From Allium sativum (lineage: Eukaryota > Streptophyta > Magnoliopsida > Asparagales > Amaryllidaceae), in assembly GCA_030737875.1 (NCBI GenBank), contig CM060915.1:360403863-360467862 (forward strand): a stretch of DNA of 64,000 nt, in the 5' to 3' direction. The notes under the pieces are model-generated. The model worked only from the letters and a program-made list of their open reading frames with translations. It was not told the DNA's origin and ran no database searches. Every line of letters starts with the position of its first letter. The first letter of the stretch is position 1. The translations under genes were made by a program, and so were the position numbers. This document shows, in pieces, positions 37,800-48,245 of this stretch.

Positions 37800-38450
37800 C
37801 GAAAATATGCGGTTTCCTCTTTCTCTCCCTCTCAAACCCGATTCTCCCTCCTTGCCAAAAACGAACGTGCCTCACCTCTCTTTCAACCATCGTCGGCGAC
37901 AACAGACACCCCCGGAGCTTCTTCCGACGTCACCACCAGGACCGCCTTCGACTCCTCCCCCTCCACCATCAGCGCCGCCACCCAGAACCTCATCGTCCGC
38001 CCAAAAACCCAACCTGACCCATTTTCGTTCATTTGTACATTGCAGCCGCCACACCCCGAGCTGAGCTACCGGACCTCTTCCATTGGGTGCGCCTCGCCAC
38101 CCAGCACCGCCACCTTCCTGTCCGCGACGCCAACCAACACCCACGGCGCCGGAAAACCCACAACTCCGGCCTCAACTTCAAAAACGAACTCAGAAATCAA
38201 CCCTCATGTTCATCACCCAATTTCTCCCTCCTCCGACCACCAGAGACTTCGATACCACAGCCAAAACGACAGTATCCCTCCCCTCTACAAAAGCCCTAAG
38301 GCCCCGTCCCTCCAAATCGACCGAGCCTCTCGAATTTGGACCAAAATCGAAAGTGGTTTTCTGGCTTTTAATCCGGATTCCGACCAACATACTTGCCGAA
38401 ACCACCCCAACTTCTGGCTGTAGGTAGCCCACCTCCCGATCCACCATTTC
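37800..38450. other. GC-rich leader segment of D1 LTR A
   Basis: CpG-containing, C-rich on the plus strand and flanked by AT-rich sequence. It lies downstream of the minus-strand TATATAAA box (38575-38582), so it would be 5' leader of the D1 transcript. Overlapping frames open on both strands (for example 37872-38144 and 38190-38447 minus, 37807-38423 plus) also occur in LTR B at 55463-56038, but the differences between copies are mostly amino-acid changing. I do not call them genes. Confidence 0.6.
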
Positions 38451-38574
38451 CCTTCATGTCCCCTTGGCAAAAACTCTACGGATTGAGAGAATTAATTGTT
38501 TTAGTATTTAGGGACTTTTTTGCAAAATGTGATGAGGAAAATTATGGTTGGCTGAAAATAGTGATAGGGAAGGG

Positions 38575-38582
38575 TTTATATA
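38575..38582 (-). promoter_or_regulatory. TATA box of D1 LTR A
   Basis: Minus-strand TATATAAA followed by CCC; the same box is at 56166-56173 in LTR B. Confidence 0.6.
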
Positions 38583-39664
38583 AGTGCAGTTTATTATATT
38601 TTAAGTTGACGTGACGACTGACATTGACCGACGATTTTTATTTCGTACCTATCACTATTTCTGATATTGTTTATTGGCTCCTGCGCTCACATACAAGCTC
38701 CGTTCGTGATGCAACTGGACGACATAATATAATTTGACGATACGGTCCTAACGAATCTTGTTTCGTCGAATTCCGTGCTCGTATGCTCAAATAGCGTTTG
38801 TACACGTCCAAATAGATTGATTTATTTTACATTTTATTTTTCCATGCTCACAGAATAATCCCGATTGATGTGCCACTTGAAACCTAGCAATAATTTACCG
38901 TTGCGGTCCCAATAAAATTTTTTTCGTCAAAAACAAAGGTCGTTTGAAAAATGTGCCTTTTATAACTGGCCAATTCGAATAAAATAAACCAATTTTAAAG
39001 TACTTCAATATAATAATATTAAAATATTGCAGTTGGCCATACACGACCAGAATTTGATGTATTACCTAAGAAAAATATCCCGGGTTGAATTCAAAGCCAA
39101 ATTGATACTCAAAATATTTAAAAACCGATATTATATATATACGCAGCGCTATATATATAAAGGGAATTCTGGCGCTGTTTTTCAGAGAATTTGATTTGGA
39201 CATAAAACAAAATCTACACAACGAAAACTGGATTTTCCTCTGCCATTGGAAAGATATCGTCAAACCAGTCCCGACGTTTCTTGTTTCGAGGAAATCCGAC
39301 TTATTTTGAACCCGGTACGACCAATTGAAGTCTAAAACGCCAAAACGCGAACTACCGCGCTGCTGCAGCTCGTTATTTAATTAAATTATAAACCATATAT
39401 ATTCGTCGTCGTTTTCAAAACGAATTGTCGCTAAAATTTCAGTATAAACAATATTTGACCACTTTAAACTGTCCCATCACAATATATTTCAAATTCGACA
39501 ATTTCCCATATTTTGGATATTAAAATAATATTTATTATTTATTTTAAATAATATATTCACAATATAATCGTTAAATTCGATTATTTAAATTCAAACCAAT
39601 ATTTTAAATAAATAAAATATTTAAAATAAACCAAATAAATAGGCAGAAAATACGGGTCGTTACA

Positions 39665-39675
39665 TTCCTTCCCCC
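39665..39675 (-). other. D1 polypurine tract
   Basis: Minus-strand GGGGGAAGGAA directly before the 3' LTR. Confidence 0.85.
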
Positions 39676-39682
39676 TTAAAAT

Positions 39683-39700
39683 AATTTCGTCCTCGAAATT
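39683..39700 (-). other. Pre-PPT hairpin of D1
   Basis: Inverted repeat AATTTCG / CGAAATT with a 4-nt loop. Relative to G1 and G2 the outermost G-C pair is replaced by A-T, a compensatory change. Confidence 0.65.
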
Positions 39701-40644
39701 GCTAAGGTAGAAGAATGTCGTCTACTATTACCCTTTCAAAAAGAATTGAATTTTAAATCCCAAATTTATTTTCAAACTGACCCAAATTGGTTTTAAAACC
39801 AATTTATTTCAAGTAAAATAATTTTCCAAAAATTTTCTAACACCTTAAATTTTGGAAAAATTTCGGCAGAGTCTCCCCTGTACGGAGGACCATCTGCAAT
39901 ATCGCAGGATCAAGAAATAAATATACATCGACTCTCATGGTCGGAAAATTCAAAATCCAAACTCAAAATCCAAATAAAACCCAAAATTTTATATTTGCAT
40001 AGGCGTACCTTTTGGCGAGCGATATTAGGTAATAAGCGGTAAATTATATTTGAGCTTGCTTAATTGTTTCGCAGCTCTACTCAAACTGGACTCAATTATC
40101 TCCAGAATTTTTCTTTTGAATAGATTTTAAAGCTGAACTGGCACTTCTGCACCTGTCCTCCACTCAAATGGGTTTCATTAGTCCATAAAACAAAAGCAAT
40201 AAGGTTCAAACATCCATATCCTACATATCATCCATGCCACACACAATTTAATCCACACGGGATTTATAACCAAGCTATAACAATCCATTTATCTCTTATA
40301 ATTATCTATTCAAATTTATTTAACTGGATTGTCTTATTCGAATAATACATTTTAGATTTGTTTTAACCAATTCCATACATCCTCAGGTTTATATTCAAGC
40401 AATCAACCATACACCACAAACATATCATACAACCAACATTAACCAATCAAGATGATTGCCCATACTATAATAACTTTTACTTTTATTTATTATAAAATTA
40501 ATCGGGCAAAAATAATTTCAAAAATAATTTTATATCAAAATACAAATACGCGCACTCATATATCTATATGAACTCAATCTAGGGTGTTACTAACCCCATC
40601 TCTATTGAGTCATGCCACAGAGCCAAGGTTATCTCTAAAACCTC

Positions 40645-40656
40645 GCTCTAATACCA
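40645..40656 (-). other. D1 primer-binding site (tRNA-iMet-like)
   Basis: Minus-strand TGGTATTAGAGC, one base different from the G1-G3 site TGGTATCAGAGC, one base inside LTR B. Confidence 0.85.
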
Positions 40657-42162
40657 CTGTAATGACCCAACGGATTTTCAGCCTTGAAAATCGACATAAC
40701 ACCTTTACCATATCTCATGTCGATCCTCCAAGCACTGAAAAACACTGGATTGTTATGAGAAAGAATTTAGAGGGTGAGAATAGAAGGAAAGAATGTTAGA
40801 ATAGAAGAAAGAGGAAGAAACACATCAGAATCTCACAGCGGAACGAATAAAATATAATATAACAAATCTCTTTATACAAAAGAACTTTGTATACATACCA
40901 ATCATCAGAGTACACATATATCAGTCACAGCGGAAAAATATCTGTATATAACTAGCGGCGAAGCTCCCTGCTTCTAGCTCCTGAAACTCCAAGCGAAACC
41001 TAACCTGGAATATACTCGGTCTGACCCGAGCACATTTGATTTAAAACAAAATACACCGGGTCAGTCTGGAATACTATTTGTGATAAATTCACAGAACACA
41101 CACTGGTTTAACTTTGGAAAATCCTTTTGAAATCAAAGGATAATAGTAAGACCAGTCCATACATAAACACGGACGTTTTTTACCTTACTATAACCCAAAA
41201 CAGTTTTGAAATCATAGCTTGCTCTGATATTATCATAATGTCTAAATACAAATAAATATCAATCTAGAGGAACGCTTGCATCTCACGCTCCCCATATATA
41301 GTATACAATCGAAAACCGCGGGCGCTTATTGGATATTGGATTCCGACCTTGACAAGGCATGGGTCCACCTGCCGATAGTGTATCTCTAGAGGCGAATACA
41401 CTGGGTTCAACAAGAACGCCTTGCAACCCGGCCCTCACATGACTGACCACTCATTTCGCTTGAGTGTATCAAATGTATATCACCGATGGTTGGGATCAGC
41501 AACCGCCACCCGAATAGGGTCAGCATCGAATAGATAAAGAAGCAAAAGGAATTTCTCTAGATAGGTGATCATACATCCTAATGGGAGCGACCCACATAGC
41601 CATGCTGCCTGCCCGATTTTTGTCATTTCCCGGTTGATGAGGCTTGAGGCTAGAACTTTATCTCTAGAACATCTGGTCATCATTCCCTTTGAATGCCACA
41701 TCATCAGATCCGCCAGATCACACTTGATTGACGTCCACAAAAATACTCTAGTTCATTAGGCTAGAGAATAACCATTTCTCCGCCGTCAACTATCGTACGT
41801 TTGGAGAAATCAACGCATGTAATTCCTTTGGAAATACTCTGTCAGACATCCGTCCATACAAGTCACCCAGGAACAGGATGAACCGAAGGTACTCTCCTAC
41901 TGCATCTCATATAGGAATCACCCCATGGATCAGTAGCGAGAAGTCCTTGCAACCCGTGGATTTCAACCACGACAGAATCACAAATCAAAATAACTATGGC
42001 TGCAGGCCAGAGAAATTCAACAAGTAGTCCTTCCGCTTATGAAAATCCACGGTCGTCACTTGCTCTGTCTTCAATTGACATCTTCACGTATTTGATGGTC
42101 GGAATGGTTTTCGAATATAATTCGATCCCGGACTTTCCGAACCAACAAGCGTATTGGTTTGG

Positions 42163-42190
42163 TTTGATAGTCGGTGTTTTAACTATCAAA
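42163..42190 (-). other. LTR hairpin, D1 LTR B
   Basis: Identical to the hairpin at 34665-34692. Confidence 0.75.
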
Positions 42191-44463
42191 TAACAATAGT
42201 GTGAACACAATGAGTTTTCTGATTCAGTACTTGGCACAACTCGACCTCTTTTGAAATATATTTAACCAAATTCCCTTTTGACTAACTTTAACTGATTCAC
42301 TTTGACTGATTAACTCTAACTTGACTAACTCGACTTATTTAACTCGACAAACTTGACTTGATTACTCCTATTAACTAATATTCGACTTAACTCCATTCGC
42401 TCGACTCTAGATCGCAGCGATCACAATGGTTACGCCTGATTCCCTCAGGAAACATCCGACCGCCGTAGGCTATCTGCAGCCCTGCGAATCACGCTAGCAG
42501 TCGTACACGATGGAACTTTTTCCTAGACAACTTTGTTTGACTAACTCTAACTATATTCGATCAACTCTAATTGAATAACAAATGTTTAATATAATTGAAA
42601 TCAGTTTTCTTACTTCTTTTGAAATTGATATTGCAATATTATTAAATTTACAAATCTTGCATCAGAGTTTGATATTTCTTGTATCAGATAAACCAATTCA
42701 TCACCTTCACTCACGTCAAACTAATACCGTTCCTCGGTAATAGTGAAGCCAACCAAGTTGGGGTATTTTAGTTACCTCTCAGACCTTGATCGACAACATT
42801 CTTATCTCAGAATAATATCAGTTCGTCACTTAACCACCGATATTCAAATCTCGTTCACAAATCTTGATTTCAAAATCTGAGTTTACACAATCATTTCTTA
42901 CATTTGAAATCCTTGCTCAAAATCATCTTACTTATCTCCTTTAATTAAGTAAATACCCACTAAAACCATCTTTAACTTAAATTAGCATTTCGCTTGTACA
43001 TTTTTATTTAAAATCAAATCTCTCACAAAACTCTCATCGCCTTTCTATTTCACTTTATCGCTACTTAACCTTCCCTTTGTTGAATTCTAACTAAGTCATC
43101 ATTTTAATTATAACCAAAAGGTAAAATTTACTATACTCAAGATAGTTGACTTTTGGCATTGACTAAGTATAGTATAACCATCGTTTTAAAATCTTCGTAA
43201 CTACAAATTAACTTCACTAACCCCAACTATTCAATAATCCCCTTACATTTATAATTGATCAAAGATTATCTATTATTTCCACTATTCATTAAACTAAATG
43301 AATATCCAATCAAATTTATCTAACTACTCAATTTAACTAACAACGGTTGATTCTGCCAACTGTACATGTCCGTCAACAGTTAACTGAATTACATTTGTCA
43401 TTTCCCCTTTTAAATTAGTTTAAATAACTTAATTGATTTAAATCGCTATTTAATTGTTCTAAAACAATTATTCTATCTTACCAACCTGTCGGTAAATTCT
43501 TGGTTTCTGCTTTTACAACTGGTTTAAAACATCTGAATAATTTCCTTTAACTCGATTAAAACTATTTATTTATAAATTTCTAATTTAAATACTCATATAA
43601 AACAATTGAATAACTTTAATTCAGTTATAAATAAATTTATAACTTTAAAAACACGTCAATTCACTTAACAGTCGAACGACGTTAAAACCACACATTAGGG
43701 CATTTACTACCAATTTCCAAATCAACACTGTCTGTTGATTTTAAGCACAACACCGGTGAATATATATTTAGCCATCAACCTTTACACAGGGTTTGGTGTC
43801 AGTCAGGGTGAACAATTCATATGTATGCACACAACAAACAAAATACAGTTAATTTGAGGAATCGGGTTGGATCCCTCCAACCTGTCCTTCTCTGCATCAT
43901 AGATGTCAGTTGATAAAATAGACGAACAAATAAATAAACAACTGCAACCAATCAGACAATAACAACCAATTGCATCCATCGCATCCAATCAACCGATTTA
44001 AACTGTAAACTGTAAAATATATTTTACTGTGAATGTACCACATCACAGGATTCCAGAAGGTGTGAGAATTAACTCACCAGAGTTTATTCTGGCCGACGGT
44101 TGACACGTTTGTTTCTTTTAATCTTGAACGGACATTCAAAATTAGCTGAATTTTCAACAGTGTCGGATTGACTCCTAGTCAGTGCCATCGGATAGGTCTC
44201 GTCCCTGCGATCCCAACGGACCCAGTTTCGTCAAATTCCGTCCAGGTATGCACAAGTTATCGCCGATTAAAGTTTTAATAAATATACGGTTTTAAAATTA
44301 ATTAATTAAAAAAACAAGCTTAATTACCTTTAATTACCCTGGTTAACCGTTAATCCCCATCATTACTCAGGCCACGTCATCCTCAGCACCATCGAAAATA
44401 CGCGGTTTCCCCTTTCTCTCCCTCTCAAACCTGATTCCCCCTCCTTGCCAAAAACGAACGTGC

Positions 44464-44468
44464 CTCAC
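44464..44468. repeat. G2 target-site duplication, left copy
   Basis: CTCAC; the partner is 55462-55466. The uninterrupted site is present once in D1 LTR A near 37870-37876. Confidence 0.93.
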
Positions 44469-44517
44469 TGTAACACCCCGAATTTTCTATTAACACTAAA
44501 GTTGCTAAAATATTAAT

Positions 44518-44700
44518 AAGTGTGTAAGAGAGGGGATGTATCTAATATGAATATAAAAATATTTATAAGTGTGTAGGAGAGGGGATGTATCTAATATGAA
44601 TATAAAAATATTAATAAGTGTGTGAGAGAGGGGATGTATCTAATATGTATATAAAAACAATAATAAGTAAAGGGGGATGTATCTAATATGTACATTGTAG
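44518..44700 (+). repeat. U3 tandem repeat in G2 5' LTR
   Basis: Three full and one partial unit of about 48 bp containing GGGGATGTATCTAATATG. The 3' LTR counterpart is about 52580-52758. It lies upstream of the TATA box, where enhancer repeats would be expected. Confidence 0.85.
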
Positions 44701-44865
44701 AAAATATATATATATTTATGACATGAATAGAAGTTTATTAATATGCTGAGTGTTTGCTGAGTCACTTCTGACTCATTGCCGAGTCAACAAGATAAACCCC
44801 ATCTTGTCTGAACGGCTGCGGTTATTTCTAGGTTAAATCTAATGGCCTAAATGAATTCTAAAATC

Positions 44866-44873
44866 TATAAATA
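44866..44873 (+). promoter_or_regulatory. TATA box of G2 5' LTR
   Basis: TATAAATA followed by GTGGGTAGACCCTAGACC, a context also seen downstream of the G3 box (GGGTAGACTCAAACCCTA) and in part at G1 (GACCCTAGG). The 3' LTR copy is at 52930-52937. Confidence 0.7.
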
Positions 44874-45844
44874 AGTGGGTAGACCCTAGACCTAAATCAC
44901 TTGTAAAATTAGAGAAGCTACCGTCATGCTGCTGCCATGGAGTTCAGCATAGCCGTCACAAACTAAGAAGAGGAAGCCTAATCATCTACAACTAAATCTA
45001 CACAAATCAAATCAAAAGATCTCTCTTTCTCTAATTCTTTTCTTTTGTTGGTGAGTATGATGATTCTCACAAGACTATTACAAACTAATTTGACTCAGTT
45101 ATGAATGGATCACAAGAAAGTGATGTGATTTGTAATTGTAAATTCTATATATTGTGGATCTCTTATTATGTTATTATGTTGTCGTATGATGTAAATTATA
45201 TATGCTATGTCATGCTATGTTGTAAATTCTCTTATGCTATGTCGTGCTATGTTGAGAATCATGTCAAGCTATGTTATACTATCATACTATGCCATGTTAT
45301 AAATCATGCTATATTATGTTGAAAAATCATGATGTTGTTGGATCATGCTTAAAGTTATGTTTTTTTTTTCTTAATTTAAATGGATCTTGTTTATGGGAAT
45401 TTGCCTATTAGGTTAGGTGTACCCATAAACTTGAAACTATAATTAAATAAAACTTGATTATGGGAATTTGCCTATTGAGTTAGGTGTACCCATATAAAAC
45501 CATGTTGTTAAAAAATTAGATGATGTTGATTCACACATGTTCATATGTAAGTTTATGAAAATTGATTGAGATCATATTAGGTGAATTTTGAACAAGTTGA
45601 CACCTTTAGATCCATGACATGTATAATCTATGCAAGTTGGACATATGCAAGTTTCACCCCTTATTATGATTCATTTGGTCACATATACATGTTGTTATTA
45701 TGATAATCTCTTTTATGCTATGAGTTAGGCTATTCGAGTCTAACATATATTTTGCGAATAAACGTTCAAACGTGGGGTAGGGGTAATATTAGGAATTAAT
45801 AAATTGGGTGCAATTTTGTAAGATGTTGCATACCATGAATGAAT

Positions 45845-45869
45845 GTCCATAATTGAGTCAATTATGGAC
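45845..45869 (+). other. 25-nt palindrome in G2 5' LTR
   Basis: Perfect 12-nt arms GTCCATAATTGA and TCAATTATGGAC around a single G. It recurs at 53909-53933 in the 3' LTR and in slightly altered form at 59670-59693 in G3. Confidence 0.85.
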
Positions 45870-45960
45870 ATTGTTAAAAATTGGAAGTAATTAATAATTC
45901 AAGTAGGGAATTATTAAAATTGGGGGAAAGTGGATTATTATTAATAATCAATGCTTAGGA

Positions 45961-46172
45961 CACGAGGTTGGACCCGTTTGTGATGTAAACCTGCCCGGAC
46001 CCGCCCGGCAAATCCAGTAGTCACAAATGTCGGCCCAATGTGAGAGGTCCTAGGCCCAAACTAAAGCATAACAGTTGTAAAGACACGAGGTTAGACTCTT
46101 TTATGGTGTAAGACTGCCCGGACCCGCCCGGCAAATCCAGCTGCCATAAATGCCAGTCTAATGTGAGAGGTC
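45961..46172 (+). repeat. Twin stem-loop module, G2 5' LTR
   Basis: Two 89-nt modules 123 bp apart (45961-46049 and 46084-46172). Each runs from CACGAGGTT to GAGAGGTC and contains CTGCCCGGACCCGCCCGGC in the middle. Outer arms in copy 2 are TTAGACT / AGTCTAA and inner arms TTTATGG / CCATAAA. Copy 1 has TTGGACC / GGCCCAA and TTTGTGA / TCACAAA, so both arms changed together. Confidence 0.7.
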
Positions 46173-47397
46173 TTTATGAGGTTATGGCCTTAATGAACTA
46201 AGAAATACTTAACCAGATAATCATGTAAGGTGGGACATGGGGGTTAAGTAGGTGCCTTGGGTGGCATGAGGAATCTGGTGGTTGCCTTTAGAGGCATTTG
46301 AAATACGATTAGACTTAACCAAACACATGTAAATGAACATGACTAAGTGGGTTAAGTGGGATGGACTAATGGGGACAAGCTTAGGTGGAATGCTTGTGGT
46401 AAATAGTGGGGGCCCATTTCAACCAGTATCCCAAAACGTATCTTTGTGGGCTCGACCCAAGTCGAGGACGGGACACGCATACTGGGTTTGACTATAAGAG
46501 GCCAAAACAGGGAGCGGTGGCAACGCAAGTCCAACGGGTTTCATATGCGTGTGTGGACCCGGGCTGGTAGGTAAGACGTTGTTGCATCGTGTAGGTATAA
46601 GCCGTGCATGTCCGTTGTATCAGGTTGCCACTTTAGGGGAGTGATACACCCCACTGTGGGGCCAGCACGGGTATCTACGAGTTAGGGAGCCGATCGAATA
46701 ATGGGAAGTAGGGTACACCTAGTGGAGATAGGGGCAGGCGGCACCTATGTAGTCAGCTAGGGGTACGTAAAGCCATTGGGAAAGTTTCTAAGTGAAGCTA
46801 AGTGGGATGAATCTTTAGGGTGACTGGTGTGGTGCAGTATAGTGTTTATCCTTTAGTATTTAGGAGCGCCTATAACGTTGCCTTTAGCGATTGTCTATGT
46901 CCTTAATCTGCTCTTCATAGACATTTTCTTGTTTTCCAGCTTATGCCTTAGTCCAGTTATTTTGGTAATAGTATTGTAGAATTATCATATTCACCAGACT
47001 TTATGTCTGACCCCCTCTTTTCCATCCTTTTTCTCCCTTCAGGTCCGCAGGTTGGGCCAAGTTCTAGTGGAGTCTAGTTGGATCGCTTATCTTCTGGAAA
47101 GCTTGGACTGTTGAAGTAAAGTCCAGCTTGTTATCTTTCTTTTTAATGGCTATTCATGTAATGGGATTATGTACTTGTTTTATCAAGATAGATATTGTAC
47201 TTGACATTGAATATGGTGTTATGATGTAATCAAACATGTTTTGACTTCTGCTACAATGAAATAAAGTTTTTGAATTTCCAAGTACTATTTTATATCTGTC
47301 TTGTTGTAATTTTACTGTTCTATATTCACTTAAAACCTCCATGGAAGTTAATGCATTCCCTTTGTGAGTGACATTAATGGACGTGGGGTGTTACACG

Positions 47398-47409
47398 TGG
47401 TATCAGAGC
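47398..47409 (+). other. G2 primer-binding site (tRNA-iMet)
   Basis: TGGTATCAGAGC, two bases after the 5' LTR. Confidence 0.94.
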
Positions 47410-47604
47410 ATAAGGTTACCAGAACAGATAAATTTTTTTTTTAGAAAAATATTTTTTTTCTAAAGTATTTTTGGAAGAAGTGCTTTCAAAAAAAAAACAT
47501 GTTATTTAAAGAGAGTTTTTATGAAAAACATAATCCCAAATAGCCACATCCTTATCTTTATCTTTCGAATTCTCCATTTTGAATCTTTCCTTTTTCGTTT
47601 CAGC

Positions 47605-48240
47605 ATGGCTGAAGATCTTAATCTCCCAGAAGGTGTGACGATTCCAGGGTGGTTTAGGAGATACTTGGAGGCTAGGGCCACCACTGCAGGCCCAGCGGAT
47701 ACTCCTCCACCCCTAGTTGCACCCATTCCTCCTCATCCTCCTCCTCGTGTTGACACTTTTGCAAAGACGTGCAAGGAATTCAAGGCTATGGGAGGAAAAA
47801 CTTTTCAAGGGACTGAGACGTTTGTGGAGGCCAGAGATTGGCTTAAGGAGACTGAGGAATTGTTGGATATCTTTGAAGTGGAAGATGGGAGGAAAGTCCG
47901 TTTAGCTGCTTGGTTAATGAAGGGAGAGGCCTCGTTTTGGTGGGAGGTCACTAACGGGGAACGTCCAGTTGATTCATGGGCGGATTTCAGACGAAGGTTT
48001 GAGGCAAAGTTTCTTTCAAGGGCAGAGGAGAACTTAAATATGGAAAAATTCCTGGCACTAAAGCAAGGGAGCTCATCAGTAAAGGAATATGTCAATAAAT
48101 TTAATCAGTTAGCAAGGTTTGGCTTGGAGTTGGTGAACACGCCAGAGAAGAAAGCTTTGAGGTTCGTTAGAGGCTTGAATGAACCGTTGCAAGGGTTGGC
48201 TATGACCTACATCCCTATGGGACCACCTTTGGAAAGCTAG
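47605..48240 (+). CDS. G2 gag capsid region, ends early by frameshift
   Basis: Capsid part of the gag-pol polyprotein, which assembles the cytoplasmic particle that packages element RNA. The frame is open from 47521, but the start chosen is ATG 47605 ([10 protein letters not shown]), because G1 starts at the same point (MSGEFNLPEG) and a TTTCAG lies directly before it. The order is: [15 protein letters not shown]; a proline-rich stretch; [40 protein letters not shown]; then [18 protein letters not shown], matching the plant retrotransposon gag domain. The frame ends at TAG 48238-48240, about nine codons after a one-base loss in the G run near 48219-48221. The G3 counterpart reads through this point into the knuckles. 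Confidence 0.9.
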   Translation: MAEDLNLPEGVTIPGWFRRYLEARATTAGPADTPPPLVAPIPPHPPPRVDTFAKTCKEFKAMGGKTFQGTETFVEARDWLKETEELLDIFEVEDGRKVRLAAWLMKGEASFWWEVTNGERPVDSWADFRRRFEAKFLSRAEENLNMEKFLALKQGSSSVKEYVNKFNQLARFGLELVNTPEKKALRFVRGLNEPLQGLAMTYIPMGPPLES

Positions 48241-48245
48241 TAGAA

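Larger units (their letters stand above)
33160..39664 (-). repeat. D1 LTR A (3' LTR)
   Basis: Plus-strand ends are TGTAACGACCCAGCGG and ACGGGTCGTTACA. In element orientation it starts at 39664. A TATATAAA box (38575-38582, minus) is followed by a GC-rich leader (38450-37800), a GTGAGTTAATTCTCAC site near 37486-37470, GGATCCAACCGGATTCCT near 37280, and the hairpin at 34665-34692. The LINE at 35783-36670 is a later insertion. Short open frames on both strands occur in both LTR copies but do not look selected. Confidence 0.92.
39665..40657 (-). other. D1 internal region, non-coding
   Basis: The complete 993-bp interior of D1. In element orientation it starts with a primer site (40656-40645) and ends in AATTTCGAGGACGAAATT, then GGGGGAAGGAA before the 3' LTR. 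The stretch TTCGGCAGAGTCTCCCCTG near 39863 is on the plus strand. No gag, protease, RT, RNase H or integrase motif is visible in any frame. Confidence 0.88.
44469..47395 (+). repeat. G2 5' LTR
   Basis: 2927 bp, from TGTAACACCCCG to GTGGGGTGTTACA. In order: a tandem repeat at 44518-44700, a TATA box at 44866-44873, a donor-like TTG|GTGAGT at 45051, a long palindrome at 45845-45869, stem-loop modules at 45961-46172, CAGACTTTATGTCTG at 46995-47009, and a pyrimidine-rich run ending CTTCAG|GTCC at 47042. Small frames inside (such as 45101-45322) recur in the 3' LTR only because the LTRs are copies. Confidence 0.96.

Noticed and set aside
37807..38447. Proline-rich and glycine-rich small proteins in D1 LTR A, repeated at 55430-56038
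   Set aside because: Frames overlap on both strands of a GC-rich block. In the minus-strand 85- and 90-residue frames nearly all differences between the LTR copies change the amino acid (about seven and nine by eye), so there is no sign of selection on protein.
45101..45322. 73-residue frame repeated identically at 53165-53386
   Set aside because: It lies in the two G2 LTRs, is low in complexity (TATGCTATGT-type repeats) and has no counterpart frame in G1 or G3.
47398..47409. tRNA gene signal at the TGGTATCAGAGC sites
   Set aside because: Only the 12-nt primer complement is present, directly after an LTR. There is no tRNA body.
47521..47604. 28-residue N-terminal extension of G2 gag
   Set aside because: It precedes the ATG shared with G1, has no counterpart in G1 or G3, and would be removed if the TTTCAG before 47605 is a splice acceptor.
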